From assembly GCF_000276665.1 (NCBI RefSeq), contig NW_004955501.1, positions 6,138,687-6,202,686 of the forward strand: a stretch of 64,000 nt of DNA. Direction: 5' to 3'. Each line of letters starts with the position of its first letter. The first letter of the stretch is position 1. This document shows, piece by piece, positions 33,962 through 45,039 of this stretch. The stretch is from Chinchilla lanigera. Its lineage: Eukaryota; Chordata; Mammalia; Rodentia; Chinchillidae. Under the pieces are notes generated by a model. It had not been told where the DNA came from, did no database searches, and saw nothing but the letters and a program-made list of their open reading frames with translations. A program made the position numbers and the translations under genes.

Positions 33962-34894
33962 TTCTCTCTCTGCTTCCTGACTGCCATGGCATGAGCAGTA
34001 TTCCTCCACCCAAACCCTTCCACCATGTCTATGTGGTTAAACCTGCGGAATAGGATTTAAACTTCTAAGTTGGGAAACAAAATCAACTTCTCCTCCTTTA
34101 GGTTGTGTATGTTGGGTCTTTTGTCCCAGAGATGAGGAAAGTAGTTAACACATTTAATAGTGTGCTGAGTAGTGATGCAGGAAATTCCAATATGCCAAAG
34201 AAGCTGATAGTGGTTCCTTTAAGTGAAAGGCTGAAAATACACAGGCGGGGGAGTGAGTAAGCAAGACCACACTCACATAACCTATAGTGCAGCACAATGT
34301 TGTAACAGTTCTATTTTATTATTGTTGTTGTTGTTAGTATGCAACTATGCCCAACTTGCAAGTTGAACGTTAGCAAATGTGTGTATGTACAGGGAAAAGT
34401 TGTACAAATAGAGTTTTGTAATGTCTGTGGCTTCAGACACCCACTAGGGCCTTAGAAAGTACCCCTCATGGATGAAGGCAGCTAATATACTTTCTTGCTC
34501 ACCTTCTGTCTCAAGGAGTCCCAAACTAAACTCCCAGCCCCCATCTACTTCCCACACTGAATCTGCACTTCCCTACCCTTCCGCATTCCACTTGAAGAAT
34601 ATTCCCTTCTTGTGTTGGTTCAGGACAAACCTTTACTTGTGCTTTACTCCTTTATTTTTCTCACATCCTGTAGTTGGTCTGTCAAGAAATCCTGTTGATT
34701 TTACCAAAAAGTGTATCTGTAGACAAAGACTTCTCCTCTTCTCTGCCCCTACTCTGTTTTGAACAACTATTGTTTTCCAGGATTGCCTCAATGACCTCTG
34801 CTTTGTTACCTGTCTTCTGTCCTTTCTTCTTCACATTTAAAAAAAATTTATTTATTTATTTGTTTGTTTGTTTATTTATTTATTTAGTCTTTTT
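33962..34894. other. Intronic sequence, T-rich at the end
   Basis: No gene recognised. Bases 34845-34886 are a (TTTA/TTTG)n tract that is the reverse of the next B1's A-tail. Confidence 0.45.
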
Positions 34895-35083
34895 GAGACA
34901 GGGTCTTGCTATGCAGTTCTGACGAGATCAGGCATGTTCAGGGTGGTATGACCGTAGACTGCTATGCAGTTCTGGCTGGCCTTGAGCTCACTTTGTAGCC
35001 CAGGCTGGTCTCAAACTTGCAATGATCCTCCTGCCTCAGCCTCCTGATTGCTGGGATTACAGGTGTGCACCAGCACTCCTCGC
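34895..35083 (-). mobile_element. B1-type SINE carrying a 5S-derived insertion
   Basis: Antisense B1 (GAGACAGGGTCTTGCTATGC...GGGATTACAGGTGTGCACCAG) split by a 39-bp insert plus a 14-bp duplication at 34921-34973. Without that extra sequence it is an ordinary B1. Confidence 0.9.
34921..34959 (-). pseudogene. 5S rRNA 5'-end fragment, tailless retropseudogene
   Basis: The minus strand reads GTCTACGGTCATACCACCCT followed by GAACATGCCTGATCTCGTC, which is nucleotides 1-39 of 5S rRNA with four transitions at or near CpG sites. It is flanked by a perfect 14-bp duplication TGCTATGCAGTTCT (34907-34920 and 34960-34973). There is no A-tail, and the RNA is cut at its 3' side while its 5' end is exact. 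That is the hallmark of tailless retropseudogenes. Confidence 0.92.
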
Positions 35084-35199
35084 TAAAAATGTATTTTATT
35101 TAAAAAATTTTTCCTTATTTCAGTCATGATCTACACACAATTGTTTTTAAACACAGATTTTAAATGACTTCAAGCCAAACCACACCAGTTTTCTGCTTA

Positions 35200-35705
35200 A
35201 AATAAAGTTTGTAATGGGTGCTCATTTTAAGCAGAATAAAACCTAAAGTCCTGATGATGACATCTTATGATGCTCTGCATGACCTAGTCCCTAATAACCC
35301 CTAAGATTTCCTGTCTCCCATTCTCCCCTCTCTCCCTCTTTGCAGGCCACATGGTCCTTCCTGCTGTTCTTCAAACATGCCATGCACAGGTCTCCGTAAT
35401 ACTCTTCCCACAGATCCTTACACTGGGCCACTCCCTTACTTTTTTTGCTTAAATCTCATTTCTTCAATGAGTCCTTGACATTTGAAAGTGCAATTCTCAT
35501 CACCCTCTAGCTTGGCACTCATAAACCTCATCCTCCAAAACACTTATTTATTATGTTTAAATTGTTTTCTGCCCTTCTCTTCTTCTAATTGAATATAAGC
35601 TTCAAGGGGGTAGGAATCTTTGTATTTTGGTTTATAGATATATTCAACCACTTAGAATAGCACCTAGGACTTACTAGATGCTAATAAATATTTGTAGAAA
35701 AATAA
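35200..35705 (+). mobile_element. L2 LINE 3' fragment
   Basis: It follows the L2 3' order: AAACCTAAAGTCCTGATGATG, TGCATGACCTAGTCCC, GCCACATGGTCCTTCCTGCTG, TTCAAACATGCCATGCAC, ACTCTTCCCACAGATCC, TATAAGCTTCAAGGGGGTAGG and CTAATAAATATTTGTAGAA. Confidence 0.82.
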
Positions 35706-36089
35706 ATGACCTAGAATTAGAGGTTGCCAACTTTCAGTCCAGTGCTTTGTTCATGATGCAAAGACATTTCTTAATTACCATGAGAAGATGAATATTAGTA
35801 AAGTTGGGCCCGAGGGGACTGTGTCACTGGGACTGATGATGGAGTTAGTATTAAGAGAGTTAATATTCAGAGAACTGAATGGAATTAAAGAAGGGACTGA
35901 AATAGAAATGAGAGATGAAAATAGATACTAATGATTCTTAAAAATTGCTTTTCATGTCTGATTTTGTCCACTTAGAAATTTGTTTGCAATTCTTATTGGC
36001 TATGTTGTCATAGCAGTCCTATGGACTATGCCTTCCTATTATCCTCTATTTCCTTCTTCCTTTCCTTACACATACATTAACACTAATCA

Positions 36090-36440
36090 CGTGCCAGGCA
36101 AGTTGTCCCAGATGCTGGGGTTCTATAATCTCTGCTCTTGAGAAACTCACTGAGTAGTGGGAGAAGCAGACACACAATTATGATATAGTGTGACAAACAC
36201 TGAAATTGAAATGTAAGAAATATACCAGTGGACAGAAAGCTGCAATCAACAGAGTGTATTCCATTTGGAATAGAAAGAGTTTGAAAAGTCTTCTGAGATT
36301 TGAGCCGGCCTGTGAGATTAGGAGGATTTCTGGCAGAAGGAACTGCACCAGGGTAGGTTTGGCAAGTAGTGGGCACTTACACAGATGGTGGAGCATGGGC
36401 TTCCGGGAACTGAGGCTAGATATGTAGATGGGAGCCCAAA
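36090..36440 (-). mobile_element. L2/MIR-related remnant
   Basis: GTGCCAGGCAAGTTGTCCCAGATGCTGGGG, GCTCTTGAGAAACTCACTGAGTAGTGGG and the following text recall the antisense end of L2-like repeats. Weak. Confidence 0.4.
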
Positions 36441-37540
36441 TTTTAGGGTTTGTGTTTTGATGGGGCAAATAAAGGTGATTAGCAATTATTACATATGAAA
36501 GTCACATGGCCTATTTTGTGTTAAAAAATAACTGTTGAAAAGATAGAATAGTGGAGCTATGGTAGGCTTAGAGAGGAGCTACTGCAGTACATATCTGATA
36601 ATATTTTGAAGGCATAGAACTGGAGCTGTGGACATGGGAACACAGATGAGGGACTCCAAGAGACACTTCTGAAGTAGAGTTGACAGGCAGTAGAGACAGA
36701 CTGAACGTACTGGTGAAGGAGAAGTTGTGGGTAAGACAATCTCATGGGCTCTTCCGTGAGTGACTGAAAATATGATTCAACTGTGAATTGGTACTGGGAC
36801 CACAAAATGACTGGATTGTTTTGGAGTCTAGGAGATAATGAATATCATCTTCAAGTGACATTGAGATGAGTTGTTGTCCTGATAGAGATGACCAGTAGGT
36901 AGCCAGAAAATAACAGGTCTAGAATTCTACACCTAGATGTGGAAATGAGATTGTAGACATAGAAATTAGAGGTCTGCGTATACTGGCTCTTGGTGAATGT
37001 GGATGAGGAAATCAAGTACAGGGTTCTAGGACGCGGTCATTTAGGGGATGGATGGAAGGCATCTATCCAAGGGAAAGAGGCCAAGGGAAACAAGAAGACT
37101 TAGGAGAGCACTTGCTCTCTATTTCTGCTTTTATTTATTTATGTTTAAGTTATCGTCTTCCTGGTACTGTAAAATATTTTTAGGAGTTTGGCAGAGTAAT
37201 AATGTTCTAGATTCTGAGAAAAGAGAGAGTAATCAGTTATACCTTACTGCAAAGAGGTCTAGCGTAGGTAATGACTGAAAAAAATCTCCCTAGGTGGGAA
37301 CAAACTGGTACTGAAGGCAGTGAGAGTTTTGAAAACCACATAGGCAACTCTTCTGCCATCCATGCTCAGGTGCTGTGGGCCCTGCTTCTTCCCCTGCGAG
37401 GGAGTGTGCTCCTCTCTTTCACTCTAGCCCTAGGATTACTGCAGTAGTCTTCTGACTGCTCCCCTGCCCTCAGGCTGTCTCCTCTCCGTCCATTCTTCCC
37501 ATTCTCCTCAGGAAGTCAGCATCTTCCTAAGGGGCAGCTA
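36441..37540. other. Intronic sequence, nothing recognised
   Basis: Part of the last ACP3 intron. I see no exon or well-preserved repeat. Confidence 0.4.
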
Positions 37541-37544
37541 ATGT

Positions 37545-37745
37545 TTAATTGATCAATCTTACAAGGCTACATTTGTTTAACTGAGTAACCAATTTGAAGA
37601 AAACAATATGAAACACAGCAACCATTGTTAATTTCCTATCACCTTGTCTGAAATTCTGTATTGCTTTTATTGTTGTGGTGTTTTGTTCATGTCTGTTTGC
37701 TTGTTAATATGTTTTCATTCTTTTATCTTTAAAAAAAAAAAAGCA
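37545..37745 (+). repeat. Unnamed repeat, copy A
   Basis: About 200 bp, homologous by eye to 47120-47275 and 47276-47480. Shared landmarks are CAATTTGAAGA, AACAATATG, AGCAACCATTGTTAATT, CCTATCA and TTTTATTGTTGT. It ends in CTTTAAAAAAAAAAAAG, a possible A-tail. Confidence 0.7.
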
Positions 37746-37869
37746 CCAGAAGCCAGTTATAGCACCGACCTTTGCCTGAACCCTTTTAAAGATCAGAACC
37801 ACTCACCGGACATAGGAAGTACTTAACACTTGCCCCTCTAGACTCAGCCCTTGGCACACACCAGAAATT

Positions 37870-38250
37870 TCCCATCTCTAAAATGCTCTGTTGTGTTTAG
37901 CCTCATGACTTTTGTACATTCTCCTGTCTGTCTATCACATTCTCCTTTCTCCTGGCTAGTTCCTTCTCTCCATCAGACTTCCGTTCCAGTATCACCCCAT
38001 GGGAGAAGCCTTCACAATTAGGCTGACTGTTCTCATTGTTGCCTGTATGGCCTTCATACATATGTTCCACCACACTTTACAGCAGAGGCTCATTTAATTC
38101 TTAACCCACTGGCTCCCTTGTTTGTCCTCCTATCTTGTCCCCTCAGGTCTAAAAGTCTCACGGGGACAGCCTGCTCTCCTGCTGCTTTTCCGGCAGACTT
38201 AATGCCTGGAACTCAGGCACAGGCTGAGTATACATAGTGCTCAGTTGTTC
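37870..38250 (+). mobile_element. L2 LINE 3' fragment
   Basis: L2-like segments in order: CTCCTGGCTAGTTCCTTCTC, GGGAGAAGCCTTCACAATTAGG, CCACACTTTACAGCAGAGGC, GTCTAAAAGTCTCACGGGGAC and TTAATGCCTGGAACTCAGGCAC. Confidence 0.6.
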
Positions 38251-38489
38251 ATTAGATATTCACACACCTTGAACCACCAATCCTATTTTGGGAAATTCCC
38301 TAAGGGAATAGTGCACAAGACAGCATAGTGTAGAAAAGAAATATAATAGAAGTGGAGTGTTGGATAGTGTTCTTGATTCCTGGGGCACTGCTACTTGTAG
38401 CATTTACACTCTGAGATTCATTTCTCTGTGTAAAACGTGCATGTTTTGTTTCACAGAAAAGGAAACGAGCCTACTGTGTTAGACACTGA

Positions 38490-38770
38490 TGACTTTAAAG
38501 ACAAGTTTAAAAAGATGAGATAAGAATAGACATAATTTTGCAGAATAATTAAGAATTGAGAAGGAAATGTGGAAGCGAAACTGGGTGGGGTAAATCATTA
38601 GCTTAAGAAAATTAGGATTCTGTGGAGAGGGACAGGAGATTTGAGGAAGGAGGACAAGGGAAGGGCAGGGGCGTGAGGGTGCAAATGATGAAGATGCAGT
38701 ATGTACATGCACCAGTTCCCCAGCCACTGTGTGTCACAATCATATACCTACTAATAAAAAATTTTAAAAA
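38490..38770 (+). mobile_element. L1 3'UTR-like tail
   Basis: A purine/G-rich stretch, then ATGAAGATGCAGTATGTACATGC, ACAATCATATACCTACTAATAAAAAATTTTAAAAA, which ends like 45040-45480. It looks like the 3' end of an L1. Confidence 0.5.
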
Positions 38771-38817
38771 TGAGTACTGAAGAATGAGGCCAGCTCTTGG
38801 GAGGGTTTTTTGTTTTT

Positions 38818-38954
38818 TGAGGCAAGGGTTTGCTATGTAGTTTAACCTGGCCTTCAACTTACTATGAAGCTCAGGCTGGCCTCTAACACATAGCAATCCT
38901 CCTACTGCAGCCTCCTGAATGCTGGGATTACAGGTGTGCACCCCCATGCCTGGC
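38818..38954 (-). mobile_element. B1-type SINE
   Basis: Antisense B1: GAGGCAAGGGTTTGCTATGTAG, the duplicated block, CTCCTGAATGCTGGGATTAC and CCATGCCTGGC. Confidence 0.87.
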
Positions 38955-40794
38955 ATTTGTGGGTGTTTTGAAGAGAGGACATTTGGACATTTCATAGTCA
39001 GTGCAGAGGAAGAAAACAAAGTTATGTGAGCCACTCATCGAAGTCCCGAGGAAACTGTTGGAATGGATCACACCCCGGTGAGAAAAGCCCATCTGCTTGA
39101 GGAGGAGTGAGCTTCCCTGAGGAACAGCAGCAGGAGAAGGTTAAAGGTACAATACATTTTGAGGTGGTGAGAAGAAGATATAAAAGTTATCAGTGGGTTG
39201 TCTTGCTGACTGAAATAAGAAAACAAAGTGGAACATGAGGTTTGGGGAAAATGAAGAAACCTTCCTGCAGCGAATAGGAAGATGGTCGAGTAAGTGTGAG
39301 CACATTTACTGAGCAGCGCTGAAAGACTCAGCTGAACTGGAATATAATTTGAACGTTCATAGTTTGAAAGGATGACAGTGGGCTTACACTTTGGTTTTCT
39401 TCATTGCTCCTTGGCAGATCAGAGTGAAAAACAATCCTGGGACTGATTTGTCTGGGGTTGGACGCTGGTGCGGTGGGTGGGGTTTGGGCTGGGTCATGAC
39501 TGTGACTGTCAGAGTTTCCGTGGTTGTAGGTGGGAGTGGGATTGGGAGGAATTGCTGCTCTGTGTACCAAAGCAAGTGCCAGTGTCTTCATGTTTGAACA
39601 ATGAGATATGGCAGTGGGAAGATAATGATCATAGGGTGGAAAAGGGTTATTTTAATCAGATGGTTTCATCTACGAGAGAGAAATGGTGGTGCCAGAAGGG
39701 ATGAGCAGCGGTTCTTAACCTCAGTGGACAAACAACACAATGCCATGATGACCATGCTGAAAACAGATGTGAAACATACAGACATGTTGGCATGCACCTC
39801 TGTGCCTCTAGCTAGTGACTTGGGTCCTTACAGAGCTGACACTTTTGAGCATCATTCATAGCTACTCTCCTCTATTTACTGACAACTGAGGTCCAGGCTG
39901 CTGATATCTGGGCCCAGTCATGAAGTCAGGTCAAGTATGAAAAGGTGAGCATATATTCAATCAGCAAATACTGATAGAAGGCACCAGGTTCTGCTAGAAG
40001 AAGATTCAAAGAGGGAAAAAGTGTGGCTCTATTTTTGTAGAAGCGCATGGTTGAATCCTGGGCATGTGGATATGTACCGTAGATTTTCAGGTTTTCAAAG
40101 AGAATGAGAGGAACCCGGAGCTTTTTCCTCTTGTGAAGTAATTGTAGCTAGACATAGAGACAGGGAGTAGGGAAACATTAATGAAGAAAGTCTGACAGTG
40201 TTAGTAACATTCTAGAATTAAAGAAGCATTTTGAAAAACAGAATTTATGGTTTTCAAGTAACATAGCATTTATACTTAAGAATATTTTGGCAAACACTGC
40301 GGTTAGTTTAATTAATATGATCTGGCTAATTTGGTCTGCAAGCAGTAACTGAAACACTGCTGATAACTGTGGGGAGACAGTCACTGGGAGATGTTTTGTA
40401 AGGAGGGGGCCATCCGGTCATCTCCATGCAGGACAGGCCCTGTATTTAGTGTTTTTGTCTTGTTTCTTGCATTGCTTTTCTCAGAGCAACCTATGTGTCT
40501 TGTATTTTACTTTTTTCAATAAACTGCAACAATTCACCAGGTAGAGCTATTTTTCAAATGCATCTGGGACTCCTACACTTTTCTTTGCTAAATTTGGTGG
40601 CCCTACTAAGAAATAATTCAACTCCTCCTGCCTGCTGTGACTCAGGCTGCTCTGCAGTAACTATGGTCACCCAGCCTGGTGGTCGCTTCCTGCTCAGAAA
40701 TTTACCAACACTGAATAACAACCCAGCCTCCTGAAAATTTCACCTGCTGCTAAAAGGGAAGACTAGATCCAGGGAGGAAAGGCAATGAATTACA
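38955..40794. other. Intronic sequence; G-rich patch at 39475-39493
   Basis: No gene recognised. The plus strand at 39475-39493 reads GGGTGGGGTTTGGGCTGGG, a canonical four-tract G-quadruplex motif with 1-3 nt loops. Confidence 0.45.
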
Positions 40795-40900
40795 CATTAA
40801 TCAAGTAAATATTTATCAAGTACTAATCAGCTCCTGGCCTGTGCACTTCTACTGAGGTCAGATAAAACAGGAAACAGATAAAATCCCTGCTTACTTACGC
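40795..40900 (-). mobile_element. L2 fragment, antisense
   Basis: AGTAAATATTTATCAAGTAC...CAGCTCCTGGCCTGTGC...AAACAGATAAAATCCCTGC reads as the reverse of an L2 3' tip. Confidence 0.5.
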
Positions 40901-41089
40901 AGCTGATATTGTGTCCCACCAGGGGAAATGCACCCTGTGCGAATCTCTTTGAAGTGTGAACTTCTGCTGTGTTAACTCCCCTGTCTCCTCCAGCTTCTAT
41001 TTGGTAAATGCCTTTCGAGTACCTTGCAGCAGTGACCAGAAACGTCTGTCCAGCCTGATTCACAGCGCAGTTGTCGCCTCTCAGAAAGC

Positions 41090-41250
41090 CTTCCCTCTCC
41101 TTCCTTCCTCGCTTTTCCTCCTAGTCTAGGTGATCTTGTTCCCACTGCAACCTATGTAGCCATTAAATATAACTCTTGCTGTTCTGTGTGATATGCATCT
41201 CTTTACTTCCTCACTCCTTCCTGAACTCCCTGAGGGTGTTGTCTTGGCAA
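41090..41250 (+). mobile_element. L2-like fragment
   Basis: TTCCCTCTCCTTCC...CTTGCTGTTCTGTGTG...CTGAACTCCCTGAGGGTGTTG resembles a decayed L2 3' segment. Confidence 0.4.
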
Positions 41251-41274
41251 GTACCATTATTTATTTTTATTTTT

Positions 41275-41558
41275 CATACTGGGGATTGAACTTTGCACTG
41301 ACCTGTATCCCCAGGCCTTTAAATTTTTTTTTTTTAAATTTTGAATGCTGAGTGTGTTGGTACACACCTATAATCCCAGCCTTCCTGAGGCTGAGGTAGG
41401 AGGATCACAGTGAGTTCAAGTCCAGTTTGAACTGAAGAGCAAGACCTTATCTTAAATTTTGTTTTTAAATTTGGAGACAAGGTCTTGCTAAGTTTCCCAG
41501 GCTGGGCTTGAATTTGCGATCTTCCTGCTTCAGCCTCCCAGAGTTCTGGGATTACAGA
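41275..41558 (-). mobile_element. ID-B1 composite SINE split by a B1
   Basis: The antisense ID part (CATACTGGGGATTGAAC...TATCCCCAGGCC) and antisense B1 part (TTGGAGACAAGGTCTTGC...TCTGGGATTACAG) are separated by a sense B1 at 41343-41452. Confidence 0.78.
41343..41452 (+). mobile_element. B1-type SINE nested in the ID-B1 composite
   Basis: Sense B1 (GCTGAGTGTGTTGGTACACACC...AAGACCTTATCTTAAA) flanked by TTAAATTTTG at 41334-41343 and 41452-41461. Confidence 0.8.
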
Positions 41559-43185
41559 GCAAGCTCCAATTTAAATAGATAAGGCAGAACCACTCAAAGC
41601 TTAGCCCTTATTTAAAATAAATTCAAACTACATTTTCAATGCAACATATTCATTTAAGCCAGTCAAATAATTTTACTTTATATTAATACACTGTTTTCTG
41701 TTACATTACAACAAAGCCCCAAAGAAAGCCCTTGAAAACTTCCTGCAGGAATTTTATTCTAATTAAATACACACACACAAGCTTTCAAAGTTCATTATGA
41801 AAGTAATGCCTTTGAACTTCCTAATAATGACTTTATTCACTATTTTACATTCATCTCACTGCTAGAAGAAAGTTACAAGCATGGACGATTGTCCTGACAA
41901 TTACTTCCTTGGAAAACAACATAGAAAAGCACATCAATCGATGTCTTGTGTCAGTCATTTTATGACCAACCAGAGAGGGAATGCTTGTGTTATAGACTCT
42001 GGCATCCAGTAGAAACCGTCTCTAGAAACCATCTCATCTTTATTCACAATGGAAACACAGCTTGGTGTTCTCTCGATATGCTGCACCTGGCACATGGCAA
42101 ATCCATAGGGCTCTAAGAATGTCATCTGAACATGATTTCTTCTTCTACTATGAACATCAGTAGGATCTATGAGTTTGCTTAGGTTTTCTGAAGGTACCAG
42201 AATATTTGTCCTCTGAGCAGATTTCATAACCACATTCTTAGCATCCCAGTATGTTTTGAATTGGAGGCACTTAGAACATTCTTGCATTTCTAGTTTTGTT
42301 CCAGTTGGTATGTGTCATCACACATCTTCTCTTAAGCCAACTTTACATTCATCGTCTAAAGGATTAGCTTGAAGAGAAAGCCATGTGGTGGCCTCATCTC
42401 TGGTAGTGTTGTGGCTCAGTATTTTGCTCTCATCCAATTACTCATTTGCTATAGGCATATACCCCAAGAGCTTCTCTGTGTACTACATACATTGAATTGT
42501 TGTAGGAATTGTTGTTTGATTTTGGTTTCTTTAAAAGGAACATGACTATTCTGGGGCAAAAGAACACAAATAAACTTTTATTTTTTAGTTCTGCTACCTA
42601 GTATGTTTAAATATAAATATAGAAACAAACAGTATCACATTCCCAGTGAAGAAAATTTTCAGTTACCGCCACTGTATTTCATGTTTTGCCTCTCCTTGAG
42701 AGAGGCTGGAACTGTTGGGTAAATTGGTTTTCTGCCCACTTGCCTAGGATTAAACCCTAGATTACAGGTTTCCATTGAAATCTGTTCCACCTCAGACATT
42801 TCAAGTACATCTTCCTCTCATTCTGCTCAAGCTAAACCTGGAAAGTCTTAAACAATAAAAGGTGTTGTGTGATCAATCACAGAAGCCCCGCAAAGCCCCA
42901 GTTTTATACCTGATTGTATTTGAGGTCATCTTATACTAACACTGAACAAATAAACAAATAAACATACAAAACAAACAAATTAAGGTTGGCGGCAATTCGG
43001 GGCAGGGCTAAGAAGAGAGGTAGAAGTTACTTCAGGTTGGAGGGGAGTGTTTGTATATGTAATTATCACCCAGAACCCATTTCTTCCTAAGCTGGGGATA
43101 ACAGCCAAAGTACATTCCCCAAACCATATCTGCTTTGGGAAAGGGTGCTCTGCTCTTTCTGCGCAGCTGGGTGTGCATGTGCATA
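41559..43185 (-). other. ACP3: Probable 3'UTR and downstream region of the secreted ACP3 form
   Basis: This begins right after the exon-10 stop codon on the minus strand. Two minus-strand AATAAA hexamers are candidates for the poly(A) signal, 42577-42582 (about 600 nt from the stop) and 41832-41837 (about 1.35 kb from it). Which one is used cannot be told from sequence. A 110-codon open frame at 41955-42287 (minus) is of unknown meaning. Confidence 0.5.
42577..42582 (-). promoter_or_regulatory. Candidate poly(A) signal, secreted ACP3 form
   Basis: AATAAA on the minus strand, the first one downstream of the exon-10 stop. Position only; cleavage is not proven. Confidence 0.35.
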
Positions 43186-43378
43186 CTAATCCATAATGTC
43201 CTCAGTACCTTGATGGTTGCTGGTGATCATGCATTCTGTGGACCAGTCTTGGGGTATCACAGGGGCAACCAGCTCGTGGAACTTCTCCAGGGGACAGCTG
43301 TGGGTGCAGCCTGGCAGCGTGAGGGGATGAGGCTCATGCCATGTCTCGTTCCGGTAGTACATCTCCACGAAGTACTCA
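43186..43378 (-). CDS. ACP3: ACP3 exon 10: C-terminus of secreted PAP, with internal donor
   Basis: The acceptor is CTTCCAAACCAG and the first base, T, completes the split codon 323. Residues 324-386 follow, to TAG at 43186-43188. Visible features are N-glycosylation site N333 (RNET), Cys347, Cys351 and Cys372 of the known disulfides, and the end HQGTEDIMD. A second donor lies inside the exon: CATCAAG/GTACTG, with the cut between 43209 and 43208. Used, it removes GTEDIMD and joins exon 11 in frame (HQ then VLRV). The same bases therefore serve as coding sequence and as splice site, as in human. Confidence 0.97.
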
Positions 43379-44098
43379 CTGGTTTGGAAGAGCAGAGGAG
43401 AGTGCTCGTTAGTTCTGAATGTTGAATGGCCGCTGAATTTCTTTCCACTTGAGCTATATCAGGTCACTTAAAGGACTAGTGGAAGAGCTTGCAGGAAAGA
43501 GATTGTAGCCAATTTATGTGTGGGAATAGGGAGACTGGGTGAGGCAGGACAGATCTGAGGATGGAAATGGGTGATTTGGTTTATTAGGTAAACAGGGGGA
43601 TGGGGGGAACAATACACTTAAAGAGCTGAGAGGAGATGGTTGGGGAGATGGGCGTGTCTTTGATGAGGCTTTGAACGTGAAACGAGAGGCAGGTGGGGGT
43701 CAGGGTTTCCCCTCCTTACTCTTTTTTTTTTTAATGCTTCTTATTTACTCTTTTCTCTTTTCCTTTCCCTGATTGTATATCCCCTCTCCTTAACTAGTCG
43801 ATAAACATAAAACTGAATAAGATATGCTCTTCAGTAAATGGGAAGACTTTATAAAATTTATCCCCCAGAAAGATACGGCTATGTATCCAACTCTGGTGTC
43901 ATATTAAGGAAGCTCCCTCAACCTTTATTTCAAAAAACAAAGTGCTATTTGGGGAAGGTCTAGTGGCTTAATTCAGCCTCAAAAAAACCAGTATGTGTTG
44001 CCTGTAGAAGTGACTTGCCAAAGAGACAGGAGAGAGATTCAAAGGGGTTAATGACCTTTCTTGGTGCAGTAACCTCACAATTCAGCTTGTTGTGACTG
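43379..44098. other. ACP3 intron 9 sequence, nothing recognised
   Basis: Intronic, with a poly-T run near 43722. No repeat assigned with confidence. Confidence 0.4.
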
Positions 44099-44200
44099 AG
44101 AGTGCGGTGGCGCACACCTACAGTCTCAGCTGTTCTGTAGGTCGAGGTAGGAGCCCAGCCTGGGTAATATAGCAAGACATTATCTCAAAGTAAAAAATAA
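44099..44200 (+). mobile_element. Truncated B1-type SINE
   Basis: AGAGTGCGGTGGCGCACACC, CAGTCTCAGCTGTTCTGTAGG, GAGCCCAGCCTGGGTAATATAGC and ATTATCTCAAAG. The central duplicated block is missing. Confidence 0.75.
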
Positions 44201-44206
44201 AAATGA

Positions 44207-44293
44207 AATGAGGATGTAGCTCAGTGGTAAAGTGCTTGCCCAGCATACGTGAGTCTCTAGGTTCAAACCCTAACATGGCAAAAACAAAAAAAA
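44207..44293 (+). mobile_element. ID-type SINE
   Basis: ATGAGGATGTAGCTCAGTGG...TAGGTTCAAACCCTAACATGGC then an A-rich tail. It follows the truncated B1 directly, so the pair may be one composite. Confidence 0.8.
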
Positions 44294-44876
44294 ATTCCCC
44301 AAGCAATATAATCATAATAATTGTAAATATTTACTTAGAAAATGTTTTTTGAAGCTTTCCTAATACATGAATGAGTATCTTGGGATAATTTTTCTTGTAT
44401 CTTGGGATCATTTTTCCAGTGAAACATCTTTTATTTCAAGGTAATGTGGCTGAGGCCCCATTAAATAGTCCATTGGTATCATGGTGCTTACCAGAGAAGA
44501 GTGATGCCTCAGAAGTAATTACATTTCCCAGACTCCTTGGCACCATGTGTCTTATTTTAGCCAGTAAAAAGCAAGCAGAAAGGATATGCGCTCCTACTGG
44601 GCCGAGGTGGTTGATAAACTGGTGGCCTTCTCCGCCCTCTTGTTCCTTTCTATGGTCTGCCTGCTGGTGAGCTCCGCATGATGGGGGTGCCAGAGAGGGA
44701 ACCCTGGATGCATGGCCACCACATGAGAACTGCACATAGAACCCCATGTGGACCTAGTGACCAGCAATACCTGACTGGACTGTTAGATAAGTGAGGGATT
44801 AACTTCCTCCGAGAATGTAAGTTTCCTTTACACAGAAGCCAGAATTACTCTAAAGTAATATCTAGAGAGCAATTGC

Positions 44877-44888
44877 GGGGGGGGGGGG
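44877..44888 (+). repeat. Poly(G)12
   Basis: Twelve consecutive G. Homopolymers of this length are unstable and prone to sequencing error. Confidence 0.9.
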
Positions 44889-45039
44889 CTCAAAATTGGT
44901 TCCAGTGGGGAGCACACAAGCTAAGATGCACACAAGAAGTCTGGATAAAATTTCCTAAAATGTAAAAATGATAAAAGCAATATTTTTAGCTTAACAGATT
45001 GCTTTATATACCCTGTTGTTTTAAATTTATGTAGTAACT

